Below are positions 24,302 through 34,864 of a DNA stretch of 64,000 nucleotides, one piece after another (the stretch's first letter is position 1; each line of letters opens with the position of its first letter). Source of the DNA: Azohydromonas aeria (GTDB taxonomy: Bacteria > Pseudomonadota > Gammaproteobacteria > Burkholderiales > Burkholderiaceae_C). Made by a program: the position numbers and the translations under genes. The stretch lies in contig NZ_VIDQ01000003.1 of NCBI RefSeq assembly GCF_009760915.1, positions 62,001-126,000 of the forward strand, written 5' to 3'. Below the pieces are notes generated by a model. The model saw only the letters and a list, made by a program, of their open reading frames with translations. It searched no databases and was not told the origin of the DNA.

Positions 24302-25486
24302 ATGAGCCTTCCCATTTCGTCCGCTACTGCAAGCTCTGGCGTCAATCCGGGTCAACCGCCACGCGTTCTGTTCGTGCAAACCGAACCATGGGTGGGTCCG
24401 GAGCGTCTGGTGCTGGCGTTGATGGAGCGCGGCGTGGCGTGCGCGGCCTGGCATCCCGAAGGTACGACGCTGCAGGCGCTCAACCTGGCGTTGCGCGCGG
24501 CCTACCGGCCGGGCAGCTCCTGGGCCGGATTGCTGGATGCGCTGCGGCGCTTTGCTCCGCAGCGCATCGTGCCGCTGGACGACCGGGCGGTGCTGCTGCT
24601 GGCGCAGCTGTGGCAACAGCAGCACGCCGCGCTCCTGCCCTTCGGGGCACTGCTGCGCGACTCACTCGGCAACATGGATTCGCTGGCGCTGCGTGGGCGG
24701 CGCAGTGCGCTGGTGGCGCTGGGCAAGCAGGTTCTCCAGCCTGAGGGATGGTGCCCGGAGCAGGGCAAGCCGTTGCACGAGTGGGCCCAGGCGCGCCAGT
24801 GGCGCTGCGTGCTCAAGGCCGAAGCTACGGTGGCCGGAACGGGCGTTGCACTGGTGTCGTCCCGGACGGAGTTCGACGCAGCGCTGCAGCGCCTGCAAGG
24901 TGCCGGTAGGCCGTTGATCGCGCAAGCGTTGGTACGCGGTCGCTGTGCCATGCGCGCCTGCTTGGCGCAAGGTGGACGCGTCGTCGCAGGCATGTCGTTG
25001 CTCAACACCCAGCAGCAGTCCGGCACCGGGCCGGCTACCCGTGTGCGGGCCATTGCCAGCGAGGACATGCGCATTGCCTGCGAGCGGCTGGCCGCGCTCT
25101 GGTGCATGGATGGCTATTTCTCGGTGGACTTCATGATCGATGAGGCCAGCGGCCGTGCCCTGGCCATTGAATGCAATCCGCGGCCGGTGGCGTGGCTGCA
25201 CCTGGGTCGTTTGGTGGGCGTGGATCTGATCGGAGCCTTTGTCTCCTCCATCACCCACCCGAACGTGGCAGCGCAGCTGGAGCAGGCGCCGCTCGATCAG
25301 GAAATTGCGCTGTTCCCGCGCGAATGGGTGCGTGATCCGCGCTCGCCATTCCTGTCGGGCCCGGCGCACGACGTGCCCTGGGCCTACCCCGCGCTGGTGA
25401 CGCGCGTGATGCAGGCGGCCGTGCAGGAGATGGCTGCACGCCGGGCAGCGGCAGCAGCGGCGGCGGCGGCGATGCCGGCCGTGTAG
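24302..25486 (+). CDS. ATP-grasp protein, distinct from the two cyanophycin-synthetase-like ones
   Basis: 394 residues. After an N-terminal Rossmann-like part (RVLFVQTEPWVGPERLVLALM), residues about 140-320 look like an ATP-grasp fold: a lysine strand WRCVLKAEATVAGTGVALV (167-185), then YFSVDFMIDEASG (272-284) and the metal-binding end AIECNPRPVAWLHLG (288-302), with Glu290 and Asn292 as likely magnesium ligands. The C-terminus ends in a low-complexity Ala run. It resembles carbamoyl-phosphate-synthetase-like ATP-grasp enzymes of unknown substrate. It is divergent from the giant-protein series across a 380-base gap and is the only plus-strand gene of the locus. Sharing a regulatory region with paralog A suggests a common pathway, but membership of the same system is an inference. 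Confidence 0.78.
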   Translation: MSLPISSATASSGVNPGQPPRVLFVQTEPWVGPERLVLALMERGVACAAWHPEGTTLQALNLALRAAYRPGSSWAGLLDALRRFAPQRIVPLDDRAVLLLAQLWQQQHAALLPFGALLRDSLGNMDSLALRGRRSALVALGKQVLQPEGWCPEQGKPLHEWAQARQWRCVLKAEATVAGTGVALVSSRTEFDAALQRLQGAGRPLIAQALVRGRCAMRACLAQGGRVVAGMSLLNTQQQSGTGPATRVRAIASEDMRIACERLAALWCMDGYFSVDFMIDEASGRALAIECNPRPVAWLHLGRLVGVDLIGAFVSSITHPNVAAQLEQAPLDQEIALFPREWVRDPRSPFLSGPAHDVPWAYPALVTRVMQAAVQEMAARRAAAAAAAAAMPAV

Positions 25487-26176
25487 CGCGTGCAGCTTGG
25501 GGGGATGGCGAGGAACGCGAGCGCACGATGATGCTGTCCCCGATGAGCGCGCTGCGTGATGCACGGGCCGCGAGGAACCTCACGCCAATCGCGCGGCTGA
25601 TCGACGAGATGCAAGCGTTGCCGGCCGAGTTCACAGCAATCGATAGCCATCTGCCCTCGCTTCGCATGCTCGCATGCTGTGACGTGACCGCTCGCGATCG
25701 CGGTGAGTGCTGCGGAGATGGTGCTGCCGCTGCTGACCGGGAAGGCATCAAGGCACCCGGAACCATTAACGCGTGCGGGTTGTGGGCGATGTTGAACCGG
25801 TTCGCGCACGACATGGGTGGACAGTTGACCAGGACTCGCCAGCAACCGTGGCGTGACAGCGCGATACCGTGACACCGGCGCCTTGACGCAGGTCTGCTAT
25901 CGTCAAGACACGGAAGCGAAGCGTCGAGGCTGTTACTGGCAGGACGTCGTTCTTGATGACTCTGGCCGGTGGCTCTAATCAATCCTCGCAGCGCTTGTGA
26001 AGCCCTATGGAAAAACCACGGCATCGCGCGACAAAAGCTTCGAAGCTGTCGCTTCACAGCGTTTGCTCAAGACTGGATCTTCCGCGTAGCGACGCTGACC
26101 TTCGGTCCTTTCCTGGGGCATCTGACGAGGGTCACCCAACCGCGCCATCTCGCGATCCGCAGATACCGGCCCAAGT
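25487..26176. other. 690-base gap without a recognisable gene
   Basis: Base composition is mixed and lower in GC than the flanks. A plus-strand frame of 114 codons (25528-25872) and opposing minus-strand frames exist, but none shows family motifs or a ribosome site, so none is called. A 7-base perfect inverted repeat CTTGACG/CGTCAAG lies at 25882-25907. The area marks the border between the secretion locus and the sulfur island and may be a decayed segment. Confidence 0.4.
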
Positions 26177-26830
26177 TCAGCTGGCGACCCTTTCCGCCCC
26201 TGTGAGCGAGGGCGCTGGGTCCACGTTCCTGTGTCGACCATTGAACGTGAAGCTGCCTTCCGCAACCAGCTGGTCCAGGGGCAGCCGCTGCGTCATCACC
26301 TCGCGGGCCTGGAGCGCCTCGGGCAGCACGTCCTGGTCGCTGCGCCAGCCGATGGCCACCATCGCCTCGATGGCGTGGTCCTCGGGAATGTCCAGCGCCT
26401 GGCGCAAGCGCTCGCGATCGAAACCGCCCATGGCATGCGCGTGCCAGCCCAGCAGCGTGGCCTGGAACGCCAGGCTGGCCCACGCCGCACCGGTGTCGAA
26501 GGAGTGGCTGCCGAGCGGCTGCGCCTGCAACTTGCCCGGTGGCGTCCAGGTCGTGCTCGACAGCACGGCCACCAGCACCGATGCCCGGTGCGCCCAGCTG
26601 CGGTTGTAGTCGTTGAGGGCATCGTGCAGCGGCTGCCAGGCCGGCGTGTCGCGCCGCCCGTAGATGAAGCGCCAGGGCTGGGCATTGAAGCTCGACGGGG
26701 CCCAGCGCGCCGCCTCGAACAGCGTCATCAGCGTCGCCGGCTCGATCGACTCGGCGTTGAACGCGCGCGGTGACCAGCGGCAGGTGAACATCGGGTCCAC
26801 GGGGTACTCGGATTTGCGTTGCAGGCTCAT
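26177..26830 (-). CDS. Nitroreductase-family flavoprotein
   Basis: 217 residues from the ATG at 26830; the open frame begins at 27055 but the extra 75 codons lie in the divergent promoter region. It begins with CRWSPRAFNAESIEP and ARWAPSSFNAQPWRFIYG, the FMN-binding start of the nitroreductase family, and includes AAWASLAFQATLLGWHAHAMGGFD and a late AIGWRSD. These enzymes use FMN and NAD(P)H to reduce nitro, quinone or other electrophiles in the cytoplasm. It is divergent from an orphan sulfonate-type binding protein gene; no direct sulfur role is evident. The substrate cannot be told. Confidence 0.85.
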   Translation of the reverse strand: MSLQRKSEYPVDPMFTCRWSPRAFNAESIEPATLMTLFEAARWAPSSFNAQPWRFIYGRRDTPAWQPLHDALNDYNRSWAHRASVLVAVLSSTTWTPPGKLQAQPLGSHSFDTGAAWASLAFQATLLGWHAHAMGGFDRERLRQALDIPEDHAIEAMVAIGWRSDQDVLPEALQAREVMTQRLPLDQLVAEGSFTFNGRHRNVDPAPSLTGAERVAS

Positions 26831-27128
26831 GGCGGATGGCAGGGCAGGGGCCGCGCGTTCGCGGCCGTTGCGGGTAGGGTGCGCAAGGCGGATGCGCACC
26901 GGGCTACCGTAATCGCTGCCTCGTGGCCCAGGCAAATGACGAATTCCGATATGCAAGATCCCAGGCCGAGGGTTGCCGTTGAAGCTGCGGTCGCATCGTG
27001 GTGAACCGCGCCCACATGCCGCCGGCAGCCGTTCATGCGCCAGCGACATGAGCATGCGCGCATCGCGTCGTTCCCGCTGCTGGACCGGCCGCCTATGGTC
27101 GGTGCCAGTCCCATCTCACGTGTGAACC
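26831..27128. other. Divergent promoter region, nitroreductase / sulfonate-binding protein
   Basis: 298 bases between two start codons on opposite strands. Both promoters should lie here. No distinct -35/-10 pair, palindrome or riboswitch-like structure could be picked out. Confidence 0.4.
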
Positions 27129-28079
27129 ATGACCGACCGCCGCCACCTCCTTGCCGCCGCGCTGGCGCTGCCCGTCCTGTGGCCTGCCCGCGTGCGGGCC
27201 GCGCCCGAGCGGCTGCGCATCGGCTACCAGAAGTCGTCCACGCTGATGATCTGGCTCAAGAGCCGAGGCACGCTGGAGACGGCGCTGGCGCCGCTGGACG
27301 TGGACGTGAGCTGGCACGAGTTCACGTCGGGCCTGCCTCTGCTGGAGGCGCTCAACGTCGGCGCCGTGGACGTGAGCTCGGACGTGGCCGACGCGGTGCC
27401 TCCCTTTGCGCTGGCCGCCGGCGCGCGGCTGAGCTGCTGGGCCACCGAAGCGCCATCGCCGCAGGCGCAGGCGCTGGTCGTGCGCGCCGACTCGGGCCTG
27501 GCCCGCGTGGCGCAGCTCAAGGGCCGCAAGGTAGGTTTCGCCAAGGGCGCGGGCGCGCACTACCTGGTGCTGGCCGCGCTCAAGCGCGCGGGGCTGTCCA
27601 TGCGCGACATCGAGCCGGCTTACCTCAGCCCGGCCGATGCGCGCGCGGCCTTCGAACGGGGCGACATCGCCGCATGGGCCATCTGGGACCCGTTCCTGGC
27701 CGCGGTGCAGCGCCAGTCCGGCGCGCGGCTGCTGACCGAGAGCGTGGGGCTGTCCGACTACCGGCGCTTCTACCTTGCCGGAAGCGCCTTCGCGCAGCGC
27801 CGCGGCGACGTGCTTGGCGTGCTCTTCGCCGAACTGCTGCGCGCCGGCGCATGGATCAAGCGCAACCCGGATGCTGCGGCGCAGTGGCACGCACCGGTGA
27901 TCGGGCTGGACGCGGCCACGGTGGCCGCCGCCAACGCCCGGCGCAGCTACCAGGTGCAGCCCGTGGATGCCGACGGCCTGGCTGACCTGCAGCGCATTGC
28001 CGACGCCTTCACCAATGAAGGCGTGCTGCCACGCAAGGTGCACCTGGCCGAGCTGGGCGTGTGGCGCGCACAGCCGTAA
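27129..28079 (+). CDS. SsuA-like aliphatic sulfonate binding protein (orphan)
   Basis: 316 residues, beginning MTDRRHLLAAALALP, a cleavable leader ending near VRAAPE. The mature part IGYQKSSTLMIWLKSRGTLE, then VSWHEFTSGLPLLEALNVGAVDVSS, matches the aliphatic sulfonate-binding family, as does LKGRKVGFAKGAGAHYLV and AAWAIWDPFLAAV. It would capture alkanesulfonates in the periplasm for an SsuBC permease. No permease or ATPase gene is adjacent; it probably shares those encoded further along in this window. The gene is divergent from the nitroreductase and convergent with the metallo-hydrolase gene. Confidence 0.87.
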   Translation: MTDRRHLLAAALALPVLWPARVRAAPERLRIGYQKSSTLMIWLKSRGTLETALAPLDVDVSWHEFTSGLPLLEALNVGAVDVSSDVADAVPPFALAAGARLSCWATEAPSPQAQALVVRADSGLARVAQLKGRKVGFAKGAGAHYLVLAALKRAGLSMRDIEPAYLSPADARAAFERGDIAAWAIWDPFLAAVQRQSGARLLTESVGLSDYRRFYLAGSAFAQRRGDVLGVLFAELLRAGAWIKRNPDAAAQWHAPVIGLDAATVAAANARRSYQVQPVDADGLADLQRIADAFTNEGVLPRKVHLAELGVWRAQP

Positions 28080-28178
28080 GCGCTGGCCCATGTACGCCGC
28101 CGAGCCGTCGCGCGGGTGCTGGGGACCATGCCGCCGCCGGCGAGGGCCGATGCCAGGCCCCTGCGCTGCGCCGCGGCT

Positions 28179-29045
28179 TCAGAGCAGGTTGAGCGGGATG
28201 CGCAGGTACGACACGCCGTTGTCGTCCGGTGGCGGCAACTGGCCCGCGCGCACGTTGACCTGGATCGACGGCAGGATCAGCGCGGGCACGCCCAGCGAGG
28301 CGTCGCGCGCCTGGCGCATGGTCACGAAGGCGTCCTCGTCCACGCCGTCGCGCACGTGGACGTTGCGCCGGCGCTCTTCTTCCACCGTGGTTTCCCAGGC
28401 CGGCCCGCGCCCCGCAGGCGGGTAGTCGTGGCACACGAACACGCGCGTGGCCGACGGCAGCGCCAGCAGCCGACGAATGGAGCGATGCAGCGCCCGCGCA
28501 TCGCCGCCGGGAAAGTCCGCGCGCGCCGTGCCCACGTCGGGCATGAACAGCGTGTCGCCCACGAACACGGCATCGCCCACCAGGTAGGCCATGTCCGCCG
28601 GCGTGTGTCCGGGCACGTGCAGCGCCGTGACCCGCAGGCTGCCGATGACGAACTGCTCCCCGTCGCGAAACAGGTGGTCGAACTGGCTGCCGTCAGGCAG
28701 GAAGCCGCGCTCCAGGTTGTAGAGCTTCTTGAAGGTCGCCTGCACCTCGCGGATGTGCTCGCCGATGGCGACACGGCCGCCCAGGCGCTGCTGCAGGTAG
28801 CGCGCGCCGGAGAGATGGTCGGCGTGGGCATGGGTCTCGAGGATCCATTGCACCGACAGCGCCTCGGACTTCACGTGGTCGGCGATGGCGTCGGCCGAGC
28901 GCGTATGAGTGCGGCCCGGCTTGATGTCGAAGTCCAGCACCGGGTCGATGACGGCGGCGCAGGCGGAGGCGGGATCGGCCACGACGTAGCTCACCGTCGA
29001 GGTGGCCGGGTCGAAGAACGGCTGGATGGCGATGCCGGCGTCCAT
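28179..29045 (-). CDS. Metallo-beta-lactamase-fold hydrolase, persulfide-dioxygenase/Blh-like
   Basis: 288 residues. The metal site is plain: THAHADH (H72, H74, D76, H77), then HVPGHTPAD, then VGDTLFMPDVG and a late CHDYPP. The length, the N-terminal FFDPATSTVSYVVAD and the C-terminal RIPLN ending fit the ETHE1/Blh branch, whose members oxidise glutathione persulfide to sulfite and glutathione or act in sulfide detoxification. The start has an excellent AGGAGG 7 bases upstream. A strong promoter overlapped by an AT-rich palindrome stands 32-61 bases upstream. It follows the encapsulated desulfurase gene by about 150 bases. The fold is certain; persulfide as substrate is inferred from similarity and the sulfur context. 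Confidence 0.87.
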   Translation of the reverse strand: MDAGIAIQPFFDPATSTVSYVVADPASACAAVIDPVLDFDIKPGRTHTRSADAIADHVKSEALSVQWILETHAHADHLSGARYLQQRLGGRVAIGEHIREVQATFKKLYNLERGFLPDGSQFDHLFRDGEQFVIGSLRVTALHVPGHTPADMAYLVGDAVFVGDTLFMPDVGTARADFPGGDARALHRSIRRLLALPSATRVFVCHDYPPAGRGPAWETTVEEERRRNVHVRDGVDEDAFVTMRQARDASLGVPALILPSIQVNVRAGQLPPPDDNGVSYLRIPLNLL

Positions 29046-29076
29046 GGAAAACCTCCTGCCCGTGAACGGCTCGAAA

Positions 29077-29106
29077 ACAATATATAAATGAATATATTGT
29101 CGTCAA
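29077..29106 (-). promoter_or_regulatory. Sigma70-type promoter overlapped by perfect AT-rich operator palindrome
   Basis: On the minus strand TTGACG (29106-29101) and TATATT (29084-29079) are separated by 16 bases. A perfect 9-base inverted repeat ACAATATAT-N6-ATATATTGT (29077-29100) covers the spacer and the -10 box. In this GC-rich window such an AT-rich dyad stands out. It resembles sites used by ArsR-family sulfide/persulfide repressors (BigR/SqrR type). No such repressor gene is in the window. Confidence 0.78.
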
Positions 29107-29196
29107 CACCACACATCGGGCGTCCCGGGGGCACCGGCGCAGACAAGGCGGGCGAGGAATCGTCATCCCGGCACGGGCCGGGATGAGCAAAGCGCT

Positions 29197-31191
<1,995 letters not shown>

Positions 31192-31206
31192 GGGCCGGCC
31201 CTCGCT

Positions 31207-32160
31207 TTACTTGTAGGTGTCCGGGTAGTCGTGGTACTTGCCGACTTCCACGTCCTCCAGCACCGCCAGCGCGTCGTCGCTCTGCACCGCCAGCGAGCAG
31301 TACAGGCTGATGAGGTACGAGGCGATGGCGTGCCGATTGATGCCCATGAAGCGCACCGACAGCCCCGGGCTCTGCTCGCCCGGCAGCCCGGGCTGGAACA
31401 GCCCGACCACGCCCTGCCGCTTGTCGCCCACGCGCAGCAGCAGGATCCTGGTCTTGCCGTCGGCCACGGGCACCTTGTCGCTGGGGATGAGCGGTATGCC
31501 GCGCCAGGTGATGAACTGCGAGCCGAACAGGCTCACCGTCGGCGGCGGCACGCCGCGGCGCGTGCACTCGCGCCCGAAGGCCGCGATGGCCAGCGGGTGG
31601 GTGAGGAAGAAGGCCGGCTCCTTCCACACCCGCACCAGCAGCTCGTCCATGTCGTCGGGCGTGGGCGCGCCGGTGAGCGGGTAGACGATCTGGTCCGGGT
31701 GCACGCTGGCCAGCAGCCCGTAGTCCGGGTTGTTGATCAGCTCGTTCTCCTGGCGCTCCTTGATCGTCTCGATGGTCAGGCGCAGCTGCTCCTTGATCTG
31801 GTCGTGCGGGCTGCTGTAGAGGTCGGAGACGCGGGTGTGCACGTCCAGCACCGTGCTCAGCGCGGTGAGCTGGTATTCGCGCGGGTTGTCCTCGTAGTCC
31901 ACGAAGGTCTGCGGCAGCTCGGCCTCGTCGCGCTTGGCGCAGGCCACCTTCACGTCCCTGGGGTTGCGCACCTTGTTGAGCCGGTACACGCCGGCTTCCA
32001 CCGGCAGCCACTGCAGCAGGTGCGTGAGCCAGCGCGGCGTGATGGTGGGCAGGATCGGCGTGCTCTTGGTCGTGGTGGCCAACTGCCGCGCCGCGGCGTC
32101 GCCCAGCGTGGTGTGGGCGGAGGAAGGATCGGCCGTCACGGGATCGGCGGGATGGTTCAT
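31207..32160 (-). CDS. Family 2A encapsulin shell protein (SrpI-like)
   Basis: 317 residues. The N-terminal region leads into ARQLATTTKSTPILPTITPRWLTHLLQWLPVEAG, then VYRLNKV, matching the SrpI-type Family 2A encapsulin start. The HK97-like core includes TLIETIKERQE-like helices, YGLLASVHPDQIVYPLTG, and the C-terminal RFMGINRHAIASYLISLYCSLAVQSDDALAVLEDVEVG. These proteins assemble into closed icosahedral compartments. The start has AGGAGAGCC upstream. The next gene is the desulfurase with the loading extension, which fixes the identity. There is no cNMP-binding insert of the 2B type. The compartment is likely linked to sulfur storage or cysteine-sulfur mobilisation. Confidence 0.93.
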   Translation of the reverse strand: MNHPADPVTADPSSAHTTLGDAAARQLATTTKSTPILPTITPRWLTHLLQWLPVEAGVYRLNKVRNPRDVKVACAKRDEAELPQTFVDYEDNPREYQLTALSTVLDVHTRVSDLYSSPHDQIKEQLRLTIETIKERQENELINNPDYGLLASVHPDQIVYPLTGAPTPDDMDELLVRVWKEPAFFLTHPLAIAAFGRECTRRGVPPPTVSLFGSQFITWRGIPLIPSDKVPVADGKTRILLLRVGDKRQGVVGLFQPGLPGEQSPGLSVRFMGINRHAIASYLISLYCSLAVQSDDALAVLEDVEVGKYHDYPDTYK

Positions 32161-32386
32161 TCAGGCTCTCCTGGGCGTGCAAGCCGGGCTTGCGAAATGG
32201 AATCGTGGAACTGCGAAGACCTCAACCGCGCTTGCCGCACGGGCGAGCGCATCCGCACGCGTGCAGTCAAGGCGTGAGGACGGGAAGACAGGAGGCGTCG
32301 CGCGCCGGGCGCGCGGCGCATCGGATGGGGCCTGCCGGCCCCGGCATCAGGGCGGCGGCCCGGAACGTGGCGCGACCGGTGAAAGC

Positions 32387-33382
32387 TCAGCCGGCCGGCG
32401 CATGGCTGCGTCCTTCCTCGCGGGTCTGCGCCTGCGTCACGTGGCTGCCCGGCGCCACGCTGCGCGTGAGCCAGACGTTGCCGCCGATGACGGAGCCGCG
32501 CCCGATCGTCACGCGGCCCAGGATGGTTGCGCCGGCATAGATCACCACCTCGTCCTCGACGATGGGGTGGCGCGCGCCGCCCTTGTGGAGGTGGCCGTCC
32601 GCGTCGGTCTCGAAGCGCTTGGCGCCCAGCGTGACCGCCTGGTATAGCCGCACGTTGGCGCCGATGCGCGCCGTCTCGCCGATGACGACGCCCGTGCCGT
32701 GGTCGATGAAGAAGCCCGGCCCGATGCTGGCGCCGGGGTGGATGTCGATGCCCGTCTCGCCATGGGCCAGCTCGGCCACCATGCGCGCCAGCAGCGGCAC
32801 GCCCAGCCCGTAGAGCCGGTGCGCGATGCGGTGGTGGATCATGGCGTGGATGCCCGGATAGCACAGCAGCACCTCGTCCACGCTGTGCGCCGCCGGGTCG
32901 CCGTGGTAGGCCGCAAGCACGTCCGAGTCGAGCAGCGCGCGGATGCCCGGCAACGCCGCGGCGAAGTCGCGCACCACTTGCACCGCCCGCTGCGCGACGT
33001 CAGCCTGCGCCGCGCCGTCGGGCAGCGGCGCACCGCGCTGCGCCTGGCGCTGGCGGTGCAGCAGCTCCAGCTTCACCTGCTGCAGCAGCGCACCCAGCAC
33101 GGCGTCGAGCGTGTGGCCGACGTAATAGTCCTCGCTTTCCTGGCGCAGCTCCGGCGGACCCAGCCGCATTGGAAAGAGGGCGCCGCAAAGCCCGGCCACG
33201 ATGCCGGCCAGCGCCTCGCGCGAGGGCAGCTCGCGCGCGCCGATCTCGCGCAGCCGCTGCTGCGATTCGCGCCAGCGCTGGCGTGCCTGCCGCAGCTCCG
33301 CCACGACGGCACCCAGCTCCAGATCCGGCCCTGCACCGCAGCCGTTCAGGCCGGTGCTTCCCCAATCGTTCTTGTCGTTCAT
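32387..33382 (-). CDS. Serine O-acetyltransferase (EpsC/CysE type)
   Basis: 331 residues from the ATG at 33382. The N-terminal part is helical (about 1-190). The catalytic left-handed helix has HPGASIGPGFFIDHGTGVVIGETARIG, then RLYQAVTLGAKRF, then GGARHPIVEDEVVIYAGATILG, all standard for serine acetyltransferases, including the acetyl-CoA site and the catalytic histidine in IDHGTG. It makes O-acetylserine, the carbon precursor of cysteine. Genes of this type are regular members of Family 2A encapsulin loci. The gene is 226 bases upstream of the shell gene, in the same direction. The 243-base gap in front of it (33383-33625) is less GC-rich and may carry a promoter. Confidence 0.92.
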   Translation of the reverse strand: MNDKNDWGSTGLNGCGAGPDLELGAVVAELRQARQRWRESQQRLREIGARELPSREALAGIVAGLCGALFPMRLGPPELRQESEDYYVGHTLDAVLGALLQQVKLELLHRQRQAQRGAPLPDGAAQADVAQRAVQVVRDFAAALPGIRALLDSDVLAAYHGDPAAHSVDEVLLCYPGIHAMIHHRIAHRLYGLGVPLLARMVAELAHGETGIDIHPGASIGPGFFIDHGTGVVIGETARIGANVRLYQAVTLGAKRFETDADGHLHKGGARHPIVEDEVVIYAGATILGRVTIGRGSVIGGNVWLTRSVAPGSHVTQAQTREEGRSHAPAG

Positions 33383-33625
33383 TCCTGGCCCAGCGTCGGT
33401 CGCAGCCTCGGTGCCAAAGCAACCGAAGGCGCAGGTCCATGGCGTTGGCGCACCGCATGGATTCGGTGCACCAGAGCGGCGCAACCTCCACGTTGGTTGA
33501 GGTCGGCAACCGCCTTATGCGCTCATCTCTCCAAGCTCATTCATTCTGTGTCTAAAGATTAGCGCCGTTCCCGCGGCTTGGGAAACGCGCAATTCGCATA
33601 AGCAATTTGCAGTTGCATGCATGCC

Positions 33626-34096
33626 CTAATCTTGTATCCAGGGCAGTCCATGCCAGCGCCAGCCGTTGACGTGGCCGCGCTGCCGGGCCGGGTCATGGCT
33701 TCCCTCGAAGCCTTCGAGCACGTTGAAGGCGAACAGGAAGCCGGCCCTGGTCGCGGCTTCGGCCGCCTGCGCCGAGCGGTTGCCGCTGCGGCACAGCAGC
33801 AGTACCGGCAGCTCCTTGCGCACCTTGGCTTCGAGCTCGCGCGCGAAGCGCGGGTTGCGCGTGAGCGCCGTGCCGCTGGCCCAGGGCACGTGCAGGCTCT
33901 CGGGCACGCGCCCGACGAAGACCCGCTCCTCGTGCGTGCGCACGTCCACCAGCGTCGCGACGCCGGCCTGCGCCAGGCCCCAGGCGTCGGCAGGCGGTAC
34001 GCCGCCAGCGTAGGGCAGCCCCGCAGCCTGCGCCTCGGCACGGATCCGGGCAAGCGTGGGATGCAGCAACAGCAGCTCGGCCAGCACGGCGGTCAT
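33626..34096 (-). CDS. Single-domain rhodanese (copy 2 of a tandem pair)
   Basis: 156 residues from the ATG at 34096, with GAGGAGACC just upstream. Rhodanese fold with ATLVDVRTHEERVFVGRVPESLHV and the catalytic loop LLCRSGNRSA (C102). A conserved ALTRNPRF-ELEAKVRK helix and a C-terminal GWRWHGLPWIQD complete it. It would move sulfane sulfur between donors and acceptors, plausibly from or to the encapsulated desulfurase. It is about 70% identical by eye to the neighbouring copy, from which it is separated by 103 bases, so the pair is a tandem duplication. Confidence 0.9.
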   Translation of the reverse strand: MTAVLAELLLLHPTLARIRAEAQAAGLPYAGGVPPADAWGLAQAGVATLVDVRTHEERVFVGRVPESLHVPWASGTALTRNPRFARELEAKVRKELPVLLLCRSGNRSAQAAEAATRAGFLFAFNVLEGFEGSHDPARQRGHVNGWRWHGLPWIQD

Positions 34097-34199
34097 GGAG
34101 GTCTCCTCGTTGTGTGGATCAACCCCCGCACCGGGGCAAACCATCTGCCTGAAGGCTCCGCAACGCGCCCGGCCGGCAACGCGCCGGTGGCCGCACCCT

Positions 34200-34667
34200 T
34201 CAATCCTGAACCCAGGGCAGGCCGTGGAAGCGCCAGCCGTCGGCCCTGCCGCGCTGCTGCCCAGCATCGAGATCGCCCTCGAAGCCCTCGAGCACGTTGA
34301 AGGCCAGCGCGAAACCGGCCTTGGCCGCGGCCTCGGCCGCCAGCACCGAGCGCTTGCCGCTGCGGCACAACAGCAGCAGCGGCTGGTCCTTGCGCACCTT
34401 GGCTTCGAGTTCGCGCGTGAAGCGCGGGTTGCGCGTGAGCGCCGTGCCGGTGGCCCAGGCCACGTGGAGGCTGCCCGGCACCAGCCCGACGAACTTGCGC
34501 TCCTCGGCGCTGCGCACGTCCACCAGCGTGGCGTGGCCCGACTGCGCCAGGGCCCAGGCCTGTGGCGGCAGCACGCCGCCGGCGTAGGCCAGCCCGGTGC
34601 GGTGCGCGAGCCGGCGCGTCTCTTCGAGCACGGGATGCAGGAACACTTCGTTGAGCACTGCGGACAT
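34200..34667 (-). CDS. Single-domain rhodanese (copy 1 of a tandem pair)
   Basis: 155 residues from the ATG at 34667, with an AGGAG sequence upstream; a longer frame to 34817 is not credible because it covers the promoter area. It contains ATLVDVRSAEERKFVGLVPGSLHV and the active loop LLCRSGKRS (C101), with the same C-terminal LPWVQD as the neighbour. The active loop differs by Lys in place of Asn, which can change acceptor choice. It is probably the first gene of the encapsulin locus. Function as a sulfur carrier is well supported and the partner is inferred. Confidence 0.9.
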   Translation of the reverse strand: MSAVLNEVFLHPVLEETRRLAHRTGLAYAGGVLPPQAWALAQSGHATLVDVRSAEERKFVGLVPGSLHVAWATGTALTRNPRFTRELEAKVRKDQPLLLLCRSGKRSVLAAEAAAKAGFALAFNVLEGFEGDLDAGQQRGRADGWRFHGLPWVQD

Positions 34668-34864
34668 GGGGCGGTCTCCTGGGATGTTTGAGGGAGCTGA
34701 CCTGATGGCTGGCTTGCAGCGTAGGAGGGCGCCGTCCGGGCCGGAACGAAACAATGCTTGGATCGATACAACCAAAGCGAGGATCGAAGCAGGACATTCG
34801 TGTTTCCGTCCCACCATGACGGGTGCAGCATCAACCGATCGCCGTGGCGGTTCGCGTAAGGGGT

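Noticed and set aside
25528..25872. 114-codon plus-strand frame as a gene
   Set aside because: No motif, no ribosome site, and competing frames on the other strand of similar quality.
34668..34817. 50-residue N-terminal extension of the first rhodanese
   Set aside because: It lies in the low-coding upstream region, has no ribosome site, and the ATG at 34667 has an AGGAG sequence and matches the start of the tandem copy.
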